Below are positions 6,804 through 13,113 of a stretch of 14,857 nt of DNA, piece after piece. The notes below the pieces were generated by a model. It made no database searches, was not told the origin of the DNA, and saw nothing but the letters and a program-made list of their open reading frames with translations. Origin of the DNA: Eubacteriales bacterium. Lineage in GTDB: Bacteria > Bacillota > Clostridia > Peptostreptococcales > Anaerovoracaceae. Every line of letters begins with the position of its first letter. Position 1 is the first letter of the stretch. Made by a program: the position numbers and the translations under genes. Where the stretch lies: assembly GCA_028692535.1 (NCBI GenBank), contig JAQUXD010000022.1:3238-18094 (forward strand), written 5' to 3'.

Positions 6804-8234
6804 ATGCCGCACGTTTTATATATTGCTTCCGAATGCGCCCCCTATGTCAAAAGCGGAGGCCTCGGAGATGTGATGGGGGCGCTGCCCAAGTGTGTCGCCC
6901 GTCATGGTGATCAGGTCTCGGTTCTTTTGCCGCTTTACAGGCAGATCGATGAGACTTGGCGAAACAAAATGACATTTGTTGGCGCCAAAACTCTGTCGCT
7001 GTCCTGGCGAAAGCAATACGCCGGATTGTACCGATTGCAGTCAGAAGGTGTCACATACTATTTTATTGACAATAAATACTATTTCGATCGGGATGCATTG
7101 TACGGTTTTTACGATGACGGAGAGCGTTTTGCTTTTTTCGCGAAAGCTGCTTTAGACTTGCTGCCGATGCTGGATACATTCCCTGATGTACTGCATTGCA
7201 ACGATTGGCAGGCTGCGCTTGTGCCTGTGTATCTAAAAGCCGGATATCAGTTTCTTAGCCGATATCGTTCTTTGCGGACCGTGTTTACGATTCACAATAT
7301 CGAATATCAAGGCACGTTCGATCACGGCATGCTGGGTGACGTTCTGGGCCTGCAGGAGTTGCATAGGAGCCTTTTGGATATCCACGGCAGCATTAACTAC
7401 ATGAAAGGCGCAATTGTCAGCTGTGACATTCTCACTACGGTCAGTCCCACTTATGCCAAAGAAATCCTTTATTCTTATTTCGGAAGAGGACTGGAATTTA
7501 TCATCCGGGAGAACGAATACAAGCTTCACGGGATTTTGAACGGGATCGATACGGAGTTGTACGATCCCATGACCGATCCCCATCTCAAAGTAAACTATGA
7601 CATCCACACAATGACCCGAAAGGTGGAAAACAAGAAAGCGCTCTCTGCGGAACTGGGCCTCTCATTCCATAAAGATACGCCGATGCTGGGCATGGTCACT
7701 CGGTTGGTGCATCATAAAGGCCTGGATCTGGTCATGGGCGTTTTTGATGAAATGATGGATCAAGACCTTACGATGGTGATTCTGGGTACCGGTGATGCAA
7801 AGTATGAAGGTTGGTTTCGCGAAAAGGCCGGTCAATACAATGGTAAGTTTTCATTTGTGACAGCGTTTTCAGGCCCGCTGGCCAGTCGGATCTACGGCGG
7901 GGCGGATTTCTTCCTGATGCCTTCGATCAGTGAGCCTTGCGGCCTTTCTCAAATGATCGCATTGCGCTATGGGACCATTCCCATCGTTCGAAAAACCGGC
8001 GGTCTTGCCGATACGATCCAACCGTATTCCGCTGGAGACGGCAGGGGAAACGGTGTTCATTTCCAGGCGATCAACGCCCATGACATGTTGGGCGCTGTGC
8101 AGCGCGGACTGGAATTTTACAAAGACAAAATACTCCGAAAGCAGCTGATGACCAATGCATTAAGCGACGACCACAGCTGGAAACGTTCCGCCGGAGAATA
8201 CATCGCACTTTATCATCGACTGACCGACGGATGA
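6804..8234 (+). CDS. glgA: Glycogen synthase, ADP-glucose-dependent (GT5)
   Basis: A 476-residue GT-B fold glycosyltransferase that adds glucose from ADP-glucose to the non-reducing ends of alpha-1,4-glucan. The ADP-glucose binding motif KxGGL is present as KSGGLGDV (16-23). Other family blocks are HCNDWQAAL, TIHNIEYQG and HGILNGIDTELYDP. The C-terminal active-site block PSISEPCGLSQ places the key Glu at 377, the same number as the catalytic Glu of E. coli GlgA (477 residues), so the protein is full length and collinear with that enzyme. TGGLADT follows for the nucleotide. AGAGAGG (6792-6798) is 5 bases before the ATG. It lies 21 bases after glgD and 23 before the chosen glgP start, inside the operon. 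Confidence 0.97.
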   Translation: MPHVLYIASECAPYVKSGGLGDVMGALPKCVARHGDQVSVLLPLYRQIDETWRNKMTFVGAKTLSLSWRKQYAGLYRLQSEGVTYYFIDNKYYFDRDALYGFYDDGERFAFFAKAALDLLPMLDTFPDVLHCNDWQAALVPVYLKAGYQFLSRYRSLRTVFTIHNIEYQGTFDHGMLGDVLGLQELHRSLLDIHGSINYMKGAIVSCDILTTVSPTYAKEILYSYFGRGLEFIIRENEYKLHGILNGIDTELYDPMTDPHLKVNYDIHTMTRKVENKKALSAELGLSFHKDTPMLGMVTRLVHHKGLDLVMGVFDEMMDQDLTMVILGTGDAKYEGWFREKAGQYNGKFSFVTAFSGPLASRIYGGADFFLMPSISEPCGLSQMIALRYGTIPIVRKTGGLADTIQPYSAGDGRGNGVHFQAINAHDMLGAVQRGLEFYKDKILRKQLMTNALSDDHSWKRSAGEYIALYHRLTDG

Positions 8235-8257
8235 TACGCAACCAGAAAGGATTTTTC

Positions 8258-10714
8258 ATGAAGGAAATACATACGACTGTCGAAATTCGGGAAGCTTTGA
8301 AAGATAAGCTTCAAAGGCACTTTGGGCGGGATGCGGATACAGCGACGCAAAAACAGATCTATCGGGCAGCTTGTTCCGTTCTGAGGGATATCATGACCGA
8401 GCAGTGGATGGAGCATCACTGTGACGAACCGGGACACGAAGAAAAAGAAGTCATCTATCTGTCCATGGAGTTTCTCCCCGGCACTTCGCTGCGCAATAAT
8501 CTCTTTAACATGGATTTGACCGATATGTTCAACGAGGCTTTGGAGCAGCTGGGTTTTGAACTGGAAGAGCTTCAAGAGATGGAACCCGACGCAGGTCTTG
8601 GAAACGGCGGTCTGGGTCGTCTTGCTTCCTGTTATCTGGATGCGTTGGCCACACAGAGGATTTTCGGCCACGGTATGTCGATCTGTTATGAGTACGGTAT
8701 ATTCAAGCAGCGGATCGTCGACGGCAGGCAGACTGAGTTGCCCGACGACTGGCTCACGCTGGGAGATGTGTGGCTTGTTCATAAGGACGACGAAGCCGAA
8801 GAGGTTCGATTCGGGGGCAAGCTGGAAGAGCAGTGGACCGCTGACGGGAAGTTAAAGGTGACGCACAAAGGGTATACGACTGTTGTGGCGCTTCCCCGGG
8901 ATATGCTGATCACCGGTTATGACAGCCCTCTGCTCAATACGCTGCGCCTCTGGGAATCCACCTCGCCCATCACGATCGATATGAAGCTCTTTGCGGAGGG
9001 GAAATACCTGCAATCCATGGAAGAAAAGCACATGGCAGAAGTCATTTCCAAGATTTTATATCCCGAGGATGCCCATCGGGAAGGAAAGCTGCTTCGGATG
9101 AAACAGCAATACTTCTTTATTTCCGCATCGATGCAATATCTCGTCAAAAAGCACTTCAGACAGTACGGTACCCTGGATAATTTTCAGGACAAGCTGGCGA
9201 TCCATATCAACGATACCCATCCCACCATGGCGATTCCGGAGCTGATACGGATCTTCGTGGACGATTACGAAATGGACTGGGAGGATGCATGGAACAAGGT
9301 TCGTCAATGTGTTTCCTATACGAATCACACGGTCATGCCCGAGGCGCTGGAATGCTGGCCGGAGGAACTGTTCCGGGAAACGCTGCCCAGAATCCATTCT
9401 CTGATTCTGGAAATCAACCGCCGTCAGCATGTCCGCCTGTTGAAGAATTACCCCAACCAGGAATCTCTGCTCAGCGAAATGGCCATTATTACCCAGGGAC
9501 AAATTCGCATGGCGAACCTTTGCGTGGAATCGGCGCACACGGTCAACGGCGTTTCGGAACTGCACAGCCAGATCATTCGAAGCCAGTTGTTCCCGGGTTT
9601 CGCAAAGGAAACGCCCGAACTGTTTACGAGCGTCACAAACGGAATCGCATACCGCCGCTGGCTGTGCCAGGCAAACCCGAAGCTCTGCAAGCTGATCGAA
9701 GAATTGATCGGACCGGGATTCCGCAAGGATGCCGCCGAACTGAGTCAACTTCGCAAGTACGCAGATGACGAAAGCGTACTATTCCGGTTGGGGGAGATCA
9801 AGAAAGACAACAAAATCAATCTTGCATCTTATGTGGCGGAAACGATGGGCGTTCGTTTGAACATCGATTCCATATTCGATGTTCAGGTGAAACGCCTCCA
9901 TGAATACAAAAGACAGCTGTTGAATCTGATTCATATATTGCACCTGTACCTTCGCATCAAGGAAGATCCCAATGCGGACATTTATCCCAGAACCTTTGTG
10001 TTCGCGGCAAAGTCGGCTGCAGGGTATTATATGGCAAAAGAAATTATACGACTTGCAAACAGCATTTCCGGCATGCTGGAAAAAGATCCGGCTGTAAGGG
10101 ATCGACTCAGAGTCGTTTTCCTGGAAAACTATTCGGTCTCCCTGTCCGAGCGAATCATGCCTGCCGCCGAAGTTTCGGAGCAGATCTCTCTGGCCGGAAA
10201 AGAGGCTTCCGGAACAGGCAATATGAAGCTGATGATCAATGGGGCTTTGACACTTGGAACGCTGGATGGAGCAAATGTGGAAATACACCGGCAAGTGGGG
10301 GATGACAATATGTTCCTTTTCGGCATGCGCGTGGAAGAAGTCGAAGCTTTGATGCTCAAGGGCTCTTACAGTCCTTGGAACCTGATGCATTCGGACCCGG
10401 ATCTGTCCGCTATTCTCCGCGTGTTGTCGGGCAAAATCGACGGAGCAAGATTTACGGAGGTATTCCACTCTCTTACATCGGGCGATCATAAAAATTCGGA
10501 CGCTTATTATATCCTTCAGGATTTTGCATCATATAAAGACGCACAGCACAAGATCGACAAAACATACAGGGATCCCAATCACTGGAACCGCATGTCCCTG
10601 AATAATATAGCCGGTTCGGGTTTATTCTCGGCCGACCGGGCGGTATTGGAATACGCGCAAAACATTTGGCATGTGCAGCCTATGGCCAACGGAGACTCCG
10701 ATGCTGATTTATGA
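8258..10714 (+). CDS. glgP: Glycogen/maltodextrin phosphorylase
   Basis: An 818-residue GT35 phosphorylase that uses phosphate and pyridoxal 5'-phosphate to release glucose-1-phosphate from alpha-glucan ends. GNGGLGRLAS (115-124), VKRLHEYKRQLLN and EASGTGNMK are the family signatures; the last carries the PLP-binding lysine, K657. Length matches the roughly 815 residues of E. coli GlgP. The start was placed at 8258 because AGAAAGGA (8244-8251) lies 6 bases before it. An in-frame ATG at 8231, which would overlap the glgA stop as ATGA and add nine residues, has no clear ribosome site. The 3' end overlaps the GH13 gene by 14 bases. No eukaryote-type N-terminal phosphorylation site is apparent. 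Bacterial phosphorylases differ in preference for glycogen or maltodextrin, which cannot be told from the sequence. Confidence 0.96.
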   Translation: MKEIHTTVEIREALKDKLQRHFGRDADTATQKQIYRAACSVLRDIMTEQWMEHHCDEPGHEEKEVIYLSMEFLPGTSLRNNLFNMDLTDMFNEALEQLGFELEELQEMEPDAGLGNGGLGRLASCYLDALATQRIFGHGMSICYEYGIFKQRIVDGRQTELPDDWLTLGDVWLVHKDDEAEEVRFGGKLEEQWTADGKLKVTHKGYTTVVALPRDMLITGYDSPLLNTLRLWESTSPITIDMKLFAEGKYLQSMEEKHMAEVISKILYPEDAHREGKLLRMKQQYFFISASMQYLVKKHFRQYGTLDNFQDKLAIHINDTHPTMAIPELIRIFVDDYEMDWEDAWNKVRQCVSYTNHTVMPEALECWPEELFRETLPRIHSLILEINRRQHVRLLKNYPNQESLLSEMAIITQGQIRMANLCVESAHTVNGVSELHSQIIRSQLFPGFAKETPELFTSVTNGIAYRRWLCQANPKLCKLIEELIGPGFRKDAAELSQLRKYADDESVLFRLGEIKKDNKINLASYVAETMGVRLNIDSIFDVQVKRLHEYKRQLLNLIHILHLYLRIKEDPNADIYPRTFVFAAKSAAGYYMAKEIIRLANSISGMLEKDPAVRDRLRVVFLENYSVSLSERIMPAAEVSEQISLAGKEASGTGNMKLMINGALTLGTLDGANVEIHRQVGDDNMFLFGMRVEEVEALMLKGSYSPWNLMHSDPDLSAILRVLSGKIDGARFTEVFHSLTSGDHKNSDAYYILQDFASYKDAQHKIDKTYRDPNHWNRMSLNNIAGSGLFSADRAVLEYAQNIWHVQPMANGDSDADL

Positions 10715-12485
10715 TCCTTTTGACTCGATGCATAAAATGCCACCGGGAGCGGTTGTTCCCTCGGAAAAGATCTCATTCAATGTGATTCTTCCCGAGGATT
10801 ACGACGCATTCTATCCCATTTATTTTATGATACAAAAGGATGGAGAGCTGTGGTGCGAATATCGCTGTGAAGAGATCGAACGCACGGCTGAAGGTGCCAA
10901 ACGCATCGGCACAATGTGGGAAGCAAATGTGGAAGGATTGTACTTTTATAAATTTTGCACAAAAAGGGAAGATGGTACGGTCATTGATGAAACGTCTGTT
11001 TTTCAGCAAACGGTTTACAAGAACAATTTTATGACGCCTGAATGGCTCCGCGGCGCAATTATGTATCAGATATTTCCCGATCGCTTCAAGCGTTCCGGGA
11101 AAACCCCTTTGCCGAAACAGAAGAAGACCTGGATATTCAGAGAGACCTGGGGAGAGGATCCGGTAGCGGGACCCGACGAAAGCGGTATTGTTAGAAACAA
11201 TGATTTTTTTGGTGGAGATCTGGCGGGTATCGAAGAGGAACTTCCATACCTTTCAGGACTGGGCGTGAGTGTTATTTATTTGAATCCGATCTTCCGCGCC
11301 TATTCCAACCATCGCTATGATACGGCTGATTACGAAGCGATCGACCCATTGCTGGGAACCGAAGAAGATTTTGCCCGATTGTGCAAAAACGCCAAGAAAC
11401 ATGGCATTCGCGTCATCCTGGACGGTGTGTTCAACCATACGGGCAGTCACAGCCGTTATTTCAACAAGGACGGCGTCTTCGACTGCCTGGGGGCATTTCA
11501 AAGCAAGGAATCTCCCTTTTTCAACTGGTATTCCTTTACTTCTTGGCCGGAGGAATATGACTGTTGGTGGGGTATCGATACACTGCCCAACCTTCGGGAG
11601 GAAAATCCTGAGGTTCTGGACTTTATGATCCGTGGCGAAAATTCCGTGATTGCGCGCTGGCTCCGTGCCGGCGCTTCAGGCTTTCGACTGGATGTAGCCG
11701 ATGAATTGCCCGACGGGTTTCTGGATGCGTTGCGCATTCGCGTCAAGGAAATCGATCCGGAGGCTTGTATTATCGGTGAAGTCTGGGAGGATGCCTCCAA
11801 TAAGATTTCTTACGGTGCGCGGCGGAGATATCTGACCGGCGATCAACTGGATACGGTCATGAACTATCCACTAAAAGATGGAATCCTGAATTTTTTAAAT
11901 GGTACGGAAAACGGCGCCCAACTTGCCGGGCGGGTCGCAGCGCTTCGGGAACATTATCCCAAGCCCGCCTATATGACTCTCATGAACATTCTTGGAACCC
12001 ACGACACACCCAGGCTGAGAACAGTACTGACAGGAGAGGGCTCCGATGCTGCCGGCAAAGAGAAGTTGTTTTCAGCGCTGATGATCTGGGCCTTTATGCC
12101 CGGAATGGCAAGCATATACTACGGTGATGAGATCGGCATGGAAGGTGGCAGGGATCCGATGAATCGCCGTTGCTTTCAACCCGCGCAGGCAGATGCGGAA
12201 ATCAAAGAATATTATAAAAATCTCCTAACGTTTCGTCAGGAGATCACAGAGCTGAAAAACATGGACCTTGCAAAGATACAGGGGGAGCAGGACAGTTTCG
12301 GCTTTTCAAGAGAAGGCGACAGGGGAGAAGTGCGTGTCTTGATCCACAGAGGTTTGTCGCCGCTGGAGAAACTGTATGAACGCGCGCCTGATAAAGCAAT
12401 GATCAGCGGAGATGTGACATTCGATGGAAGCCGGATCCGCATGAATGGCCCGTCCTGTGTTGCGCTATACTTTCGAAAGATATGA
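10701..12485 (+). CDS. GH13 alpha-glucan hydrolase, neopullulanase/cyclomaltodextrinase-like
   Basis: A 594-residue GH13 enzyme. An N-terminal beta-sandwich (about 1-115, CBM34-like by position) precedes the TIM barrel, which starts at IMYQIFPDRF. Conserved blocks are DGVFNHTG, GFRLDVADE (nucleophile D331), IIGEVWED (acid/base E360) and LGTHDTPRL (D435). The 29-residue spacing between the first two catalytic residues fits neopullulanases. A small beta domain ends the protein. No signal peptide is present, so it acts inside the cell, probably on limit dextrins or maltodextrins left by the phosphorylase. The exact specificity (alpha-1,4, alpha-1,6, cyclodextrin or pullulan) cannot be read. The start is set at 10701 with GGAGA (10691-10695) 5 bases upstream; an in-frame ATG at 10671 lacks such a site and would lengthen the glgP overlap. 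It is the last operon gene and its end overlaps the convergent DUF1836 gene. Confidence 0.9.
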   Translation: MLIYDPFDSMHKMPPGAVVPSEKISFNVILPEDYDAFYPIYFMIQKDGELWCEYRCEEIERTAEGAKRIGTMWEANVEGLYFYKFCTKREDGTVIDETSVFQQTVYKNNFMTPEWLRGAIMYQIFPDRFKRSGKTPLPKQKKTWIFRETWGEDPVAGPDESGIVRNNDFFGGDLAGIEEELPYLSGLGVSVIYLNPIFRAYSNHRYDTADYEAIDPLLGTEEDFARLCKNAKKHGIRVILDGVFNHTGSHSRYFNKDGVFDCLGAFQSKESPFFNWYSFTSWPEEYDCWWGIDTLPNLREENPEVLDFMIRGENSVIARWLRAGASGFRLDVADELPDGFLDALRIRVKEIDPEACIIGEVWEDASNKISYGARRRYLTGDQLDTVMNYPLKDGILNFLNGTENGAQLAGRVAALREHYPKPAYMTLMNILGTHDTPRLRTVLTGEGSDAAGKEKLFSALMIWAFMPGMASIYYGDEIGMEGGRDPMNRRCFQPAQADAEIKEYYKNLLTFRQEITELKNMDLAKIQGEQDSFGFSREGDRGEVRVLIHRGLSPLEKLYERAPDKAMISGDVTFDGSRIRMNGPSCVALYFRKI

Positions 12486-12950
12486 GTCCCGGGCAAAGCA
12501 GGTGCAGGCAAAGGATTGTGTGACGACCTGAAGCAGATATTGCGCTTCGTTCAGAGTCTCTCTGCCGGGGAATGCTTCTCCGGAATAAATGATGCTGACC
12601 GCTTGCTCCACAGCGTCACAAAAGCGATCATAGGAGACGTCGGGCGCATTGACTTCAAGCGCCAGATGGATGAGTTTGGCGATGTCATCCATTCGGTAAA
12701 CGGTTTTCAGGATACAGACAACAAACAGAGATGCTACGGAAAGACGATCATAGCGTTTGTTGATCGGCGGATTGATCACCTTTTGCTTAACGTAATTGTT
12801 GACCATGGTTTTGGTCATCATCTTTTTTCCTTCATAATAAAAAGAATCACCCAGCCATTTATCGAGCAAGGACAAAACCTGTTCCAGGTAGAGATCAATA
12901 TCCGGCAATTCTGCCCATCGGGGCAATCGGATGGTGGCGATTTCCTTCAT
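12465..12950 (-). CDS. DUF1836 family protein, putative winged-helix regulator
   Basis: A 161-residue protein with the DUF1836 signature. LPRWAELPDIDLYLEQVLSLL (9-29) leads into a MerR-like helix-turn-helix segment, MMTKTMVNNYVKQKVI then PPINKRYDR (44-69), and a hydrophobic helix LFVVCILKTVYRM (75-87). The remaining 70 residues (EQAVSIIYSGEAFPGRE and onward) are less typical. The family is found mainly in Bacillota and includes B. subtilis YkrK, described as a transcriptional regulator; DNA binding here is inferred from that and from the segment's look. The start at 12950 is preceded by GGGAG (12957-12961) with a 6-base spacer; an in-frame ATG at 12995 has no ribosome site. It is transcribed divergently from the acyl-CoA ligase gene across a palindrome-rich 163-base region, suggesting that gene as its target. 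Its 3' end overlaps the GH13 gene by 21 bases. Confidence 0.85.
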   Translation of the reverse strand: MKEIATIRLPRWAELPDIDLYLEQVLSLLDKWLGDSFYYEGKKMMTKTMVNNYVKQKVINPPINKRYDRLSVASLFVVCILKTVYRMDDIAKLIHLALEVNAPDVSYDRFCDAVEQAVSIIYSGEAFPGRETLNEAQYLLQVVTQSFACTCFARDSYLSKV

Positions 12951-12985
12951 TGTTTTCTCCCGTTCACTGTTGATTTCACGAAATG

Positions 12986-13014
12986 ATGGTACCATATAAC
13001 AACCACGGGGTCAA
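12986..13014 (-). promoter_or_regulatory. Candidate promoter of the DUF1836 gene
   Basis: On the minus strand TTGACC (complement of 13009-13014) is followed after 17 bases by TACCAT (complement of 12986-12991), which lies inside the 10-base palindrome ATGGTACCAT (12986-12995). The -35 match is good and the -10 match is moderate (4 of 6). It would start transcription about 30 bases upstream of the ATG at 12950. Confidence 0.45.
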
Positions 13015-13022
13015 TCGTTGAC
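13010..13022. repeat. Inverted repeat formed by two back-to-back -35 boxes
   Basis: GTCAA-TCG-TTGAC is a perfect inverted repeat with a 3-base centre. Its arms are the -35 cores of the leftward DUF1836 promoter and the rightward acyl-CoA ligase promoter, so one protein bound here would block both. Confidence 0.6.
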
Positions 13023-13046
13023 ATCGTTATAACGTCCTGTTAATAT
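13018..13046 (+). promoter_or_regulatory. Sigma-A-like promoter of the acyl-CoA ligase gene
   Basis: A consensus TTGACA (13018-13023) is followed after exactly 17 bases by TAATAT (13041-13046, 4 of 6). The spacer holds the perfect 10-base palindrome CGTTATAACG (13025-13034). The ATG/TTG start region lies about 68 bases downstream, leaving an untranslated leader that contains two more palindromes. Confidence 0.65.
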
Positions 13047-13060
13047 AGTTTTAAAAACTA
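13046..13060. repeat. Perfect palindrome at the -10 box, possible operator
   Basis: TAGTTTT-A-AAAACTA has seven-base arms around a single central base. It begins at the last base of the -10 box of the acyl-CoA ligase promoter, so it covers the expected transcription start. A bound dimer would block initiation. There is no U-run and little GC, so it is not a terminator. Confidence 0.5.
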
Positions 13061-13065
13061 CATAC

Positions 13066-13079
13066 TATCATATATGATA
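13066..13079. repeat. Second perfect palindrome in the leader, possible operator
   Basis: TATCATATATGATA is a 14-base perfect palindrome, five bases after the previous one and 35 bases before the TTG start. Its sequence differs from the first palindrome, so if both are operators they may bind different proteins or the same one with loose specificity. Confidence 0.45.
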
Positions 13080-13113
13080 CGACAAAGTTGGATGAAGCAC
13101 AGGAGGAAAAACA

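Noticed and set aside
8231..8257. ATG 8231 as the glgP start, overlapping the glgA stop
   Set aside because: The ATGA overlap is attractive, but the only good Shine-Dalgarno sequence serves the ATG at 8258, and phosphorylases usually begin close to that point.
9056..10489. Long minus-strand open frames of 230 and 236 codons
   Set aside because: Both are antisense to glgP, a full-length enzyme with all signatures; they reflect its codon pattern and have no plausible ribosome site or neighbour.
12531..12548. A GAAGC/GCTTC hairpin as the glycogen operon terminator
   Set aside because: The stem is five base pairs with a 9-base loop, has no T-run and lies within the DUF1836 coding sequence.
12951..12995. 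N-terminal extension of the DUF1836 protein from an ATG at 12995
   Set aside because: It has no ribosome site and would overlap the -10 box of the candidate promoter; the family signature starts just after the ATG at 12950.
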